Shown in pieces: positions 40,501-53,400 of a stretch of 64,000 bases of DNA. Origin of the DNA: Prosapia bicincta (Eukaryota > Arthropoda > Insecta > Hemiptera > Cercopidae). The notes under the pieces were generated by a model. It searched no databases. It was not told where the DNA came from and worked only from the letters and a program-made list of their open reading frames with translations. The translations under genes were made by a program, and so were the position numbers. Position 1 is the stretch's first letter; every line of letters begins with the position of its first letter. The DNA lies in contig JBAIZL010000376.1 of the NCBI GenBank assembly GCA_036971475.1, positions 2,879,501 to 2,943,500 on the forward strand. Reading direction: 5' to 3'.

Positions 40501-43500
40501 CTGCTCTCATTAACTTCACCAGACAGCGAAAAGATCTGACGACCAGGATGCCCCGCTTGTTTGGTGAATACCTTGAGTTTGTTGGGGAGGTGAAGTACCT
40601 GGGAGTTACTCTGGACAGGAAACTCACCTGGAACCCACATCTTGAGAGGACAGTTAACAGGGCCAAAAGGGCACTGATGACTGTGAGAAGAATGGTCGGT
40701 AAGAAATGGGGACTGAAGCCATCAATGATGCACTGGATGTATCTGAGGGTGATAAGACCTATGATTACCTATGGAGCTCTGGTGTGGTGGACAAAGGCCA
40801 ACCAGGCACAGACAAGAGCTAAACTGAGCTCTATCCAGAGATTGGCCTGTCTGTGCACACTGTCAACTACACCAGGTGCAGCAATGGAAGTAATGCTTAA
40901 CCTCCCTCCCCTTGAGCTTGTCCTTAGGGGAGAGGCGAGGCTGGCGGCATGGAGATTGCGCAACTCGAGCAACTGGGCTAACCTCCCAGATGTCTCGGGA
41001 CATATGAGTATCGAGTGCGTGGTCAAAGAACCCGTCTTGGAAATGGGCAGCGACCACATTACTCGAATGTTTGCACCTGACCAGGTCCACCAAACTATGA
41101 TGGAATGGTCGGGGACATTAACATCGGGAGCTCAGATCTGGTACACAGATGGCTCCAAGATGGACTTCGGCACTGGAGCGGGGGTGTATTGTAAAAACCC
41201 AAGGGTAGAACTAGTTTTTTCCTTGGGGAGGCATACCTCTGTCTTTCAGGCCGAAGTATATGCTATAAATGCCTGTCTGGGAGAGATAGCGAGAAGGGAA
41301 ACACACGGGACCCGGATTGCTATTTTCTCAATTAATAGACCTAGTCAGGCAGCAATTAAGGCACTAAACGGACACGTGGTCACCTCGGCCATTGTCAGGG
41401 AGTGCCTAATTAACCTACAAGCTCTGGCAAGGCACAATCAAATCAAGTTAGGTTGGGTGCCAGGGCATAGGAAAATACTTGGAAATGAAGCCGCAGATGC
41501 GCTGGCCAGGAAGGGGGTTTTCGACTCCCCTGATTGGACCGGAGCCTGCGGTAGCTTTTCCAAATCCATGGTCAAGATGACAGTGCGAAGGTGGATGGCT
41601 GAAAGACACTGTGAGCACTGGATCAGGGCCGAAGGGATGAGACACAGTAAGCTAACCCTTAGGAAACCTTCCTTGGGGCTGCAGAAGAGTCTCATCTATC
41701 TGTCTAGGCAGGAATTGAGGATAGTCACAGGTCTACTCACGGGACACTGTGGACTAAGGAAACATTTGCATAAAATGGGTATCTACAAAGATGAACCAGT
41801 GTACAGATTATGCGGGCAGGAACTGGAGACTGCCACACACATTATTTACAGATGTGAAGTACTTGCTGAGAGGCGCTTCAACCTCTTTGGTGATGGAACG
41901 GCTTTGGTGGATGTTGAAGGTAAAACTCTAGTCAGGAAACTCCTAAACCTGGTAAGAGGGAAGGGGTTATTTGACTAGATCAGGGAGGTAAGTACAATAT
42001 ACCTTAAGGTAGCAGTGCTTCGGGCAATTCAAACCCGCTCCCAAGTTAAAAAAAAAAAAAAAGACTTAGTCTGGGTGGTTGGGCATGACTAACGGCTCTC
42101 TCATACACTCTTACTCATTTCTTTCAGAGCAGAGTGTAGTACTGTATTGTATCAAGTGAACAAGCCTCGTCATTCAATTATTGGTTAGTGCGTGGTCTGG
42201 TTTGTTTAGATTACTGTAAGTGGGTGTTCTTTTTTACCGTTTAACGTGGACTGTTTGTTACATTTAGTAACATTACTGCAGTTATGTTGAGTTTGGTTTT
42301 GAGTTTTTGTTGACGTTATGTCCAAAAGAAAGTCCTTGAGTGTCACGGAAAAGGTACAATTATTAAAAGACGTTGATAGTGGAGTACGAAAAAAGATGTT
42401 GTGCAGAAGTTTGGCGTTCCACCCAGTACAGTGTCGACAATAATAAAAAATGGCGAATCAGTTTTAAAAAGTTATGAATCTGTAGGAGGGGACAGAAAAC
42501 GTTCAAAAATATGTAAATACGATGATGTTGATGAGGCGGTTTTCAAGTGGGTGAAAATGGTACGAGATAAAAACATGCCTGTTCCAGGACCTCTCATAAA
42601 AGAAAAGGCAATTGAATACGCGGAAAGATTAGGACACAAAGAGTTCCAAGCAAGTTCGGGATGGCTAGACAAATTTAAGTCGTAGAAAAGGTTATTTCGG
42701 GAGAAAGCGGATGTGTATCCGAAGCCAGTGGAAAGCTAAAATTTTAAAATCAATTGTAGAAGGGTATGAGACGCTAACCTTTAAAAACGATAAATGCTTT
42801 GGAGGTAAACACAGCAAATAGCGAGTTACTGTTGTGGTATGTGTTAATATGTCTGGAAAAGAAAAATGTAAAATTTTGGTCATTGGGAAAAGCAAGCAGC
42901 CAAGATGTTTTAAAGGAGTGAAGTCGTTAGAAGTTTACTATGAATACAATAAAAAATCATGGATGACGAGTGAAAATTTTGAGAGGTGGATATTGAAACT
43001 TGGCAAAGTAATGATTAAGCAAAAGAGAAAAATCGTTCTTTTTGTGGACAATTGCTCTGTACATCTGTCTTCTGTCTCAAAAATGTTGGTGAACGTGAAG
43101 CTTGTTTTTTCCCCTACGAATACCACCTCGAAACAAACTACAACCGACGAACCAAGGCGTCATTAAAACTCTTAAAATGAATTATGGAAAACAGGTTCTT
43201 AAGAAACTTATTCTTGCATTGGAAAATGAGAAAACCTATTGAAAATGTTATCAACCTCAGGCTGTGTATATCATAATTAGCAAAGGTGTGGCAAAATGAT
43301 GTGCGGAATTGACGATAAATTGTTTTTTAAAGGCCGGCTTCTCTGAAAGATCTGTTGTGGAAGAAAGTAATGTACTGCTGCACATTGAGGAATGTTGGGA
43401 GCATTTACAATCGGCAGGTACGATCAACGACAATGTTTCGCTAAATGAATTTTTAAGGGTGAATGAAGACGTTATTGTAGCTGAATATCCAGCAGATGAT

Positions 43501-43988
43501 GATATTTTAAGTTCTTTAATAAATACTGAAGTTGAAGATGAGGGCACTGAGATAGAAGATATAGATCTTCTAAACCTTCCAAGAAAGAAATGACGGCAGC
43601 ATTTGAAACGATTTGTTGCGTACTTCAATTTGTAGAAAACGTATCTGATGAAATTTTCCAGTCTCTTAACAAATGTGAACATCTTTACGAAGAATCTACA
43701 TCAAATTTTGTACAAAAGGATATTCGAAGTGATTTTATTACCCAACAATAAAATGCAATATTATTAAGGTATGTACGGTATGTTCAGTATTAACTAAATG
43801 CGTGATTTCATCACTGTTTGTATTTTATAATTTTCCAGCTCGTCATGAACAACAACAAGATTTCGATATTTAAGTATGGTTCGTAGCCCTATAATACTGT
43901 AGAAGAGAACAAACTTTATTGTAAACAAATACGGCAGTAGTGTTTCTTAGGCATTATGGTTACGTTCGCGTAAACTTGCGTAATACTG

Positions 43989-44027
<39 letters not shown>

Positions 44028-44395
44028 TTAGTTTTGGTTGGTAAAGATTATTTAGATTTTTTGGACTAGGAGACTGACAGACTTACCTTGGTAAGAGTCC
44101 ACTCTGTAGTCTTGAAATAGAAACACATAAAAGCACTTAAACAATGACATATTTCAACCACACAGTGGTCTTTGTCAATCAAAGAGAAAACACAAAAAAG
44201 AAATATGAGAGAATGAAATAAAATAATTATAAATTGTATCACAGATTGTGTAGAGTAGAAATCAGATGTCACAGATGCACAGAATAAAGATATATATATA
44301 TATGAAGTTAATAACTTTCAAGTATATAACTAATCAAGTTATTAACTTCATAAAGTCAGTGCAACGGAAAAACAATGGATAATATTAAATATCAG

Positions 44396-44441
<46 letters not shown>

Positions 44442-47400
44442 TCCATGAGCATATGAGTGATTATAGTTTATATAAGTCTGTCAGGGGAAAAGAGATTAGA
44501 GACGTCTGAGGCTATTAGGGGGGAAAAAAAATTTTTTTTCTAAAGAAGAATTTTCTAAACAAGCCTTCTCCCACTACACCTTTTCTTGTGAACCTGACCA
44601 GGTTCATCCTCGAGAAGAACAACTTTCAGTTTGAGGGAAGGAACTACTTTCAAATAAAGGAAACATCAATGGGCACTAGAATGGCACCATCGTACGCAAA
44701 TCTGTACATGGGATTGTTGGAAGAAAGTTTTCTAAAGACACAAACACACCAGCCATTATGTTGGTATAGATATATAGATGACATCTTCCTAATTTGGACA
44801 CAGGGTGCTTCAACACTTGAGGCATTTTTAGACAGCCTGACACAATTCTCCACACTTCAATTTACCTGGGAGAAATCTACATCAGCCATCACCTTTTTGG
44901 ATGTAGAGGTAACACTCCAGAATGGAAATATCAACACAGGAATTAACATCAAACCGACAAACCACCTATAATATCTCCATTTCGACAGCAACCACTCAAT
45001 AAACATAAAACGATCCATTCCATACAGTTAAGCAATCAGGGGTAAGAGAATCTGTTTGAATGATAGGGAATTGGATGATTTTAATAGAAAGATATCAACA
45101 GCCTTCCAGAGAAGAGGATACCCAGAAAGACTCATTGAAAACCAAATTCATTCAGCACAATCCTCGGTTCACCATAAACCACAAACAGAACAAAATAAAC
45201 TGTCTTTAATAACAGACTACCATCCTGGTCTACATAAACTCAACAAGATATTGAGAGATGGCTTCAAAATTCTTCAAGCTTCCGTCCACACCAAAAATCT
45301 TTTCACCGATCCACCGCAAATTTGGTACAAGCAACCTCCCAACTTGAAAAACATCCTAGTACATCCTAAACTACCAGACCCTGATGCAGAGAAACCACAC
45401 AAACTTCCTCATGGCTCCTTCCCATGCAATAGACCTAGATGCAAGACGTGTCCAATACACCCCTCAGCAAATAGTTTCAACAGCCAAACAACAAAAATGG
45501 TCTTCAAAATACAGGGTCATCATAATTGTACATCGAAAAATGTCATATACCAGCTACAATGTAAACTTTGCTCAGCACAGTACATAGGCCTGATCACGGA
45601 TGGTCTGAATATCAGAATGAATGGCCACAGACATGATGTTAAAATTATGAATATGGATAGGCCAACAGCTCAACATGCTGCGAGTCACAACATCACAACT
45701 TTTGATGACTGCTATACCACAAAAATAATTAAATCACTCCCCCCTGATTGCAATCCCTCAGAACTGAGAAGATGGGAACTATCATAACAGTGGTATACCA
45801 AGTCCAGAGAATCCCCTAACCTCAACATCAGATAAATCATAAATCCATTCATATTTTTTTCCCCCCTAATAGCCTCAGACGTCTCTAATCTCTTTTCCCC
45901 TGACAGACTTATATAAACTATAATCACTCATATGCTCATGGAAACAATATATATATATATCTTTAATCTGTGCATCTGTGACATCTGATTTCTACTCTAC
46001 ACAATCTGTGATATAATTTATAATTATTTTATTTCATTCTCTCATATTTCTTTTTGTGTTTTCTCTTTGATTGACAAAGACCACTGTGTGGTTGAAATAT
46101 ATCATTGTTTAAGTGCTTTTATGTGTTTCTATTTCAAGACTACAGAGTGGACTCTTACCAAGGTAAGTCTGTCAGTCTCCTAGTCCAAAAAATCTATATA
46201 TGTATGAAGTTGATATATTACTATTGTAAATACTTTTATCCACCACTAAGTGCAATAAATTTACCTTGTGTGATGAGGCACCTTTTGGTCACTTGACCAT
46301 TGTCGAATCACTGATTATTTTTCTGGAGTAGATGTTTGTCCGTGATGTTGGTATTTGTTGACATTACATGCATTTTCTCTTGATTTGCGTGTATGATATT
46401 TTTATATAGTATCTCTTTTGTATATGTAGTCTGTAGGTTCATTAAATTGTTGTGTGTGTTTTTATAAATGTGGTATTTTTCTAGTGAGTTTAATTCTATT
46501 GGGTTATTATTTATTTAAGACTACCTTTAAAAAATGAAGAATAAGCCAAAGAAAAACAAATAATATATATAATAGTCCAAAAAATGAATACAATAAAAAA
46601 CTATAGAAAAATTAGAATTTAAAATATTAAATAAATTAAAACAACCTAAAATCGAACTACAAACAACAACAAAATGGGCCACATTTACATACACAGGGTA
46701 CAACATGAAAGGATTAACTAAAAACTAATAATATTAAAATAAAACAAGAAATATTAACTTACAAAAACACAAGAAACAATCAATAAAATAAACCAACTGG
46801 AAAAAATATGTCCCACTTTAATAACGGAATATATATAATCGAATGCCCAGACAGTAATAAAATAAAATTGCTAGTAACAATAACCAGACAATAACAAAAA
46901 AAATTAAAAGACAGATATCAAGAGCACCTCAATGCATAGATCAAAACTCAAACTTACAACTCAAACTTAGCTACACACGCCATCAAAAAGAAACACACAT
47001 TCCCCACATTAGAAAACATACACCTACAAAAAGGCCTCAAAATGACAATCTGGGAACAACTACAAATTTATAAACATAAAAATAATATCATAAACGAACA
47101 AATACAAATAAAATAAAAAACGATAAATTATTCCACCCAATAGACAAAATTAACCCCAAGACAAAGAATCCCACAGTGCAGTGAATCCGAAAATATAATA
47201 ATATTGGTACACCACGTGACACAGGTCGCCACTTCACATCCTCAAAGTCAATTGCAACTAGGATTAGCAATAAATGCTTATTAAATCTGTTAATGTTTTG
47301 TAAAGTTGATGTAAGGGTCATTAAAGCGACAGTATAGTTGTGTTACCAAGATACAGCTGGCTATGATAAAAAATTCTGACTGGTTGAAGCATAGTATTTT

Positions 47401-50400
47401 GATATGGGAAAGTTCCAATGCTCTGTGGACAAAATAGACGGGTAGAAACTTAGGAAACAGATAGTGGGAAAAAATTCTTAATAGCAAACACACAAAGAAA
47501 CATCAGTACCAAAATTATTCTTGGTATGGAGAACAGAAATTTCATAACTCTTTCCTTCTTCAAGAACTAGTTATCTGAAAAGTAATTAACTGGTTTCTTT
47601 ACATTTGCTCTTTGCAAATTAATTTTAAAGACCTGTATACAAAAACAAAAAGGAACATTGATATTAAATATTTCCTTTCTGCTATACAAAAATCATTAAG
47701 TACATGATACTAAATCTTGTATAATGTATCATTAAATCAGAGGATATACCTTGGAATTCAGTATTCATCCTTAACAGTTTCTTTAAAAAAGATGTTTGTT
47801 CTTTCCAAGTGAATGAGAGCACATATTCCACACGTTTCAATCTCCACAAGAAGTGAAACATCTGTTGATAAATCCCCTCACTCAGCCGGAATACCTGTAA
47901 TAACAAGACAATATTAATTTCTTTGCATTATATATTGTAAAATATTTTCAGCAATGATAAATTCCAAAAGATGTAGGATTAGCCCTTTCGGCACCATAGA
48001 CAGGTATATCTGTCAAGCAGAATTTGCCATAAACATAACAGACGAACATATCTAGGTCAGTTCTTTCAAATGTTAAAGCATTTGATAAAGAACTAAAATA
48101 TCTTCCAGATCATGAACTTTTTCTCTCTTGTTACTTTGGAATAATAGTGCATATGCTGCGATCAACTGTAACAAAATTATTAATCGCTAATGGCATTTTT
48201 CTAACTGCACTGTTACTACCTACATATGAATGAAATATGGAGCCGCTATGCTCCAAGAGAATGTATTTGCTGGACAGTTAACAGATTAATTTCTAAATAT
48301 CATCCAAATATTTCTTTTAAGAAGCTAAATATAAGCTATACCATGGTAAATATAATAAACAATTCAAACTAAATATATTGGATTATAAAAAATATAAAGA
48401 CTACATATATCTACTACCCAACATATCAATATATTTCTTAAATGACTTGAATTTTAATTAAAATGAATAGAAAATATGATGGAATTAAAGTGTTTTTACA
48501 AGACATATAGATGGGAATGATTTAAAAAACCAGCTTTAGAAATAATAAATGTCAAGTTTTTTCTACTGAATAAGTGTTACTTTAATTTTAAGTATATAGA
48601 CCTTGGTACACGAAGGTTTAAATAGTATTCTACAACAAAAAAGAAAATGTAATATGAGGTAATTAAACAAGCAACCCTTTTTGCAGAGATGCTATAATTT
48701 TTATACTCCAATTATCCGAATCAATTGAGACCAGGACACATTCGGATAAACAAAAATTTGGATAATTTAATTTTTTTTGAAAAAGTATCAATTTTAATTA
48801 ATTACTGTATGTATGTTGCAAATTGGAGAAAATAATTATAATTTTTTTATATAGTTTTATTTTTGTTTTTAAGCTTCTGAGCAAAAATCTTAGCTTTTTC
48901 ATAAAGAATGAGACCTGAAATCACATTCTCATAGAAAGTTGTTACAAAAACCATTTAGAAAATGGCATCTTCTAAATCGTTGTTTATTTTGCTGCATTTA
49001 TTGATTAAAAAAAACTTTCTTCTTCATTTTCAAGCACTGCCACAAAGCTTAAAAGTGCAGGCTTGTTCCTTTTAATGTCTGAAATAGTTAATTGTTTTTT
49101 CAGCCACCAATACTGAGAAATACTCAGTTAATTTCAATGTATATCTCAGCCAACAATACCCCCAACTCGGTTTCTGTCAGAAGCTTTGGCGAACAATGAA
49201 ACTCTATCATTAACAAAACCAATTTTTGTTTGACTGATGCCAATCAAAGACAAACAAGGACATATAGATAGAATCATTATTTTAGAAATCGAAGCGATTT
49301 GAATAATTAGCGTTTCGGATAGTCGGAGTTTGAATAAATTGGAGTTGTACTGTAACTGTACGAAAAGCTTTTCTCTGCAAAAATTAAAAACATTTTTAAT
49401 TGATAAGTTGTTTAAAAAAATTAAATTTAATATTTAGGAATTCAAAAATAACAGATAAGTGAGAGAACAAGAAAACTATTTCAACTATTTTTGTTACAGG
49501 GTCTAAAATATGAAATATTTGAAAACAAACTAGGAACCTACTGTATCTAGAGGTCCATCGACATTGTAATCCAAGTTGAATACATCCCAGCCAGTTTCTC
49601 CATCAGATGGTTCAAGCAGTTTCACCGAAAGTCTGTTAGAAATATCTTGGTCTTCAAACTGAGCGTTGGTTGATCGCATTGCTGTCTCCATTATAGAAAA
49701 CAAATTGTGCTGGTAAAGCATTGAGGCTGGTTTGCCTAGTTCCGGCCTGAAACAAGGAATGTACTCTATATAATTGGTAGTAATTATAAGCGGGTTATTT
49801 ACTATACAATGGAATAAGGTGTTAGATTCAAAGTGTATATGGTTGTTTTTGTGTTGTGAGATGTTTGAATATTTAAAATGTTTGAATTTTGTAGTCCAAT
49901 ACAATCGGTGAATCTTAATTAATCTATTTTACATTAGTTTATCACTATCAGAAATTTAATTTTGTAAAAACTTGTAGTTTATCTTTGTTGTTGGTGTTGT
50001 GTTGTATTTTGTTATTCGTTTTTTATTCTATTTTTTATCTTGTTTTTTGAAATTTGTGGACTATTTTACTTGATGATCTGTTATGGAAGGGTATTGTGAT
50101 GTATTTGTTTTCCACCTCCGCAGTGTTAATTTTAGTGTTTTTTTGTATATTGTGCCAATGTTTGTCTATTATTGTGGCGTTGCATCCATTTGTGTATGAT
50201 AAATATTTAATGGTGTTTAGTTCTTTGTTTATGTTTTCTGTGGTCATTGGTACTTCTTTAAGTCTATAGAGCATTAATCTAGGCAACGCGTTTTTGTGTT
50301 TTATAGCGTGGTTTGAGGTGTTGTGGATAAGTGTGTCTGTCGTTGTCGGTTTCCTGTAAATGTTGAAGCTGTTTTTGTGTGTGGCTTTTTGTTATGATAA

Positions 50401-53400
50401 GGTCAAAGAAGTTTAGGGATTAGTTGTTTACAATCTCTGAGGTGACCTGGAGTTTTGGGTGTATTTTATTAGTATAGGTGAGTTTTTCGCATTGTCGGAT
50501 GTTGCCTCAATATAGTGTTATGATATCATTGACGTATCTGTGCCAGTAAATGATTTTGTGTGCATATGTATTGCATGTGAGTATCTTGGGGTTTTCTATG
50601 TGTTGTAGGAAAATTTCGCTTAGGATACTACTGATAGGACGGCTGATTAATTTTAAATATTTCTGTAGTGGTTATTTTTTACTATGGTTCATTTAGTTGA
50701 GAATATTTAAATTAGTATGGATATTTGTGTATGTGTTGGGTGTTTTGTATATGTGTTGTGAATTAGTATATATGTATACAGAAACATAAATAGAAAATCC
50801 CGCTACGCAAAATTCCACTCACCTCAGACTTTAGGTATGTTGTTCATGACGGCTTCCTATACAACTGTACCAACATTCAGAACTAGACCATTTTTTTAGC
50901 AAATTTCCTTTATTGAATGGGCTACTCGACTGGATACTTATATAGTACTGTACTTACTTTAATTGTCGATTTCTAAAATATCAAACATTAATGACATACT
51001 CAAACTACATAATTGCCCATTCTTTGGTGACTGTCAGTTGATTGACAGAAATTCCTAGTTACACGACTTCATAGTGGAACCGATACCTTGTGTTCAGTTT
51101 TGTTCATTGTATTACTGTACTTGCTTTTGTGATCACACAGAAATTCCTACCTCGTATCACTCCTACAGTAAAGATATGTAAAATCGAGGTAATTCTGGAA
51201 GAGATGACCTCCGCCCTCCCCCAGTGATAAAACACCCACCCTTTAAGAATGCCAAATTTGCATATCACTCCTACAGTAAAGATATGTAAAATCGAGGTAA
51301 TTCTGGAAGAGATGACCTCCGCCCTCCCCCAGTGATAAAACACCCACCCTTTAAGAATGCCAAATTTGCATATAAAAGTATCCTGTAAGCACTATACAAA
51401 TAAAGATTTCCCTTTTCTTTAATAATTCGTATAATAAAAACATCTTTTAAACATTTAGATAGCAGGAAAAAACAAATCATTATAGTTATATAATTCTTTC
51501 AAGTAATATTTTACAAAAAATATGTAGTTAATTTGCAAAAAATAAAGAAAAAGAAATCTTTTTTTTTTTTAAGTTCAAATAGATTAGCACATATTAAATA
51601 CTTACTCAAGCAATTGCATGAAGTATCTGTAGAAATCTCCTTGCCCCATGAGCATGTACCTTCTTAAGGCCTGAAAATTTTCATATAGTTTAAAATCAGT
51701 CTTGAGAACTTCTAGAACCAACTGTGAAGCTTCTTTGAAGGCAGATTCTATAATCATTGACAGTTCACTGGTAGGGTCAACCAAAGCTAGTAGATCTCCA
51801 GCTGAACATAAAGAAATATTTTTAAAATGTCAGCAGGAAAGTTTTCTAAAAAGTTATTACAGTATTTTCTACAAAATTACCGCATTCCCTGCTAATATGT
51901 ATCCTACTTTAAGAAAAAGACAAGAAAGTATAGTTACTGTGCAAGTTGTAGGATAACGCGTTCTTGTCTTATTTATTTTATACAGTACTGTAGTTATCTA
52001 TCATAGAGAAATCTGATTATTCTCCAAACATTCGTTATCTTTGAATGTTACACTATTACTGTAAACATTTAATGGATAGTGTTTAACAATGGAGAATATG
52101 CATGCCTGTTAAACATACGTGTTAGAGCTTCTAACACATATGCACAGAATTTGTGTGTGACTGCGCATATTTATTAGAATTTGTGTTTTTGAATTGAAGG
52201 AAAACATTTTCAAACAATAAAAAATATGAAATAATTATGTAGTATGTAAATATACCAACTAAATTATAAGTATACAGTTTAGCTGTAATAAATGTTAACA
52301 TTTTTCATGGGGAATATAACCCTCCTTTCCAAATAAGAGTCGATTTTAGTATTTACGGTAAGTTCGGCAAACATAACTACTGTGAATAACGAGGGACTAC
52401 TGTATAGGAACAACTTCTTTAAAGCTTGCCTACATCCTAATCAGAAATTTGTTACGTGGTTTAATTTGTTCTTGGTGTGACAAAATAAGAGCAGCTGATA
52501 ATATTTTAAACTTAACCCCTTAACGGTCGATTTAAATTTCCCTTTAACAACCCAAAAGTGCTTTTTTTTATTACTTAATTTTATTTGTTATAATATTACA
52601 CAACTATTAAACATAAAATCAAAATTTAAAAAAATTATTTTTATGGAAGAAAGTGAAATTTACTTACATTTTGACGTTTTTTACAGAATTTCAGTTCTAC
52701 ATATCCATATATTCACTAATACTAGAAAAAAAGAAAAAAAACACTAGGCTAAAACTGTACATCACAAGTCTACAATTTTACACATTTTAGAAGTTTTTCT
52801 GTGTGTGGAATATTTTAAAGCATGGTGAAACGCAAAGTGCCACGTCGCACTCATTACACTGATAACGTGACTCACGTCGTATGTTATGCTTGGAACACAC
52901 AGCACACCTCCTCATGGCATTTTTTCTTTTTTCTGTGGAAGGTACAAAATCAGGAAAATGCCTTTGCAGTAAATGTAGTGGATCATCTTCAGCGGAAGGT
53001 CTTCCTTTCTTTGGTTTATTTGATTCGTCCAGATACTTTGAGACAATTTGCTCTACAAGATTTTCTCTAAATTGGAGAGAAGTCATTGAACCCCCGGATT
53101 CTTGGTGTAATACATGTGCATTGAAAATACACATATTTACCAAATGCTGAAACTCCTTTTTGTACCATATTTTCTGCCGTTTACGTTCCATAGGATAGGC
53201 AGACAACATCTGGTCGCTGCCCATATTTTTTTATAGTCATGAACTATTTCAGGTATTACAACTTCTTTTCCTCTTCTTATAACCGGAACATAGCTAATTT
53301 CATGTCTAGTTGATAAAAGGTGAACGTCCCTTTTGTCAGCCCACTTGACATAGATCATCCTCCCTTCTTTTTCAACAACAGCAAGTGACTCATTTTTTGA

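Larger units (their letters stand above)
37501..42062 (+). mobile_element. Nearly full-length LINE (endonuclease, RT, RNase H)
   Basis: GC-rich compared with the host DNA. Order: 5' region with ORF1-like fragment, endonuclease, reverse transcriptase, RNase H, a C-terminal zinc-knuckle, then a 15-A tail at 42048-42062. RNase H plus an apurinic-like endonuclease places it among I/LOA/R1-type LINEs rather than RTE. It is broken by a stop, a small deletion and two frameshifts at long G runs. No clear target duplication is visible. Confidence 0.88.
37209..43985 (+). mobile_element. Tigger/pogo-like element, split by a LINE
   Basis: The left end begins after a TA with CAATCGGACCTCTATTTATC and carries at least four subterminal copies of a TATATATCGAA-type motif up to 37340. 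The transposase gene lies at 42318-43593, on the far side of the LINE at 37500-42062, so the LINE appears to sit in the 5' untranslated part. The matching right end was not found; the sequence runs into a TA microsatellite and the PLE near 43990, so it is probably truncated. Confidence 0.55.
44030..46200 (+). mobile_element. Penelope-like retroelement between inverted arms
   Basis: The left arm (44050-44525) and right arm (45855-46192) are inverted copies; shared blocks include GGACTAGGAGACTGACAGAC, CCTCAGACGTCTCTAATC and the hammerhead-like GACCACTGTGTGG. The left arm contains an extra segment with TA repeats (about 44295-44440). Between them lie a truncated RT and a complete GIY-YIG ORF. 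Penelope-like elements (RT plus GIY-YIG endonuclease) often carry such complex or inverted terminal repeats. It abuts TA microsatellites, a preferred target of some PLE families. Confidence 0.88.

Noticed and set aside
39076..41695. Several minus-strand ORFs of 60-142 codons across the LINE
   Set aside because: They are antisense shadows of the GC-rich LINE coding frames.
52787..53224. The C-terminal piggyBac ORF as a separate zinc-finger gene
   Set aside because: It continues the transposase directly after a one-base slip in an A run and lies inside the same TTAA-bounded element.
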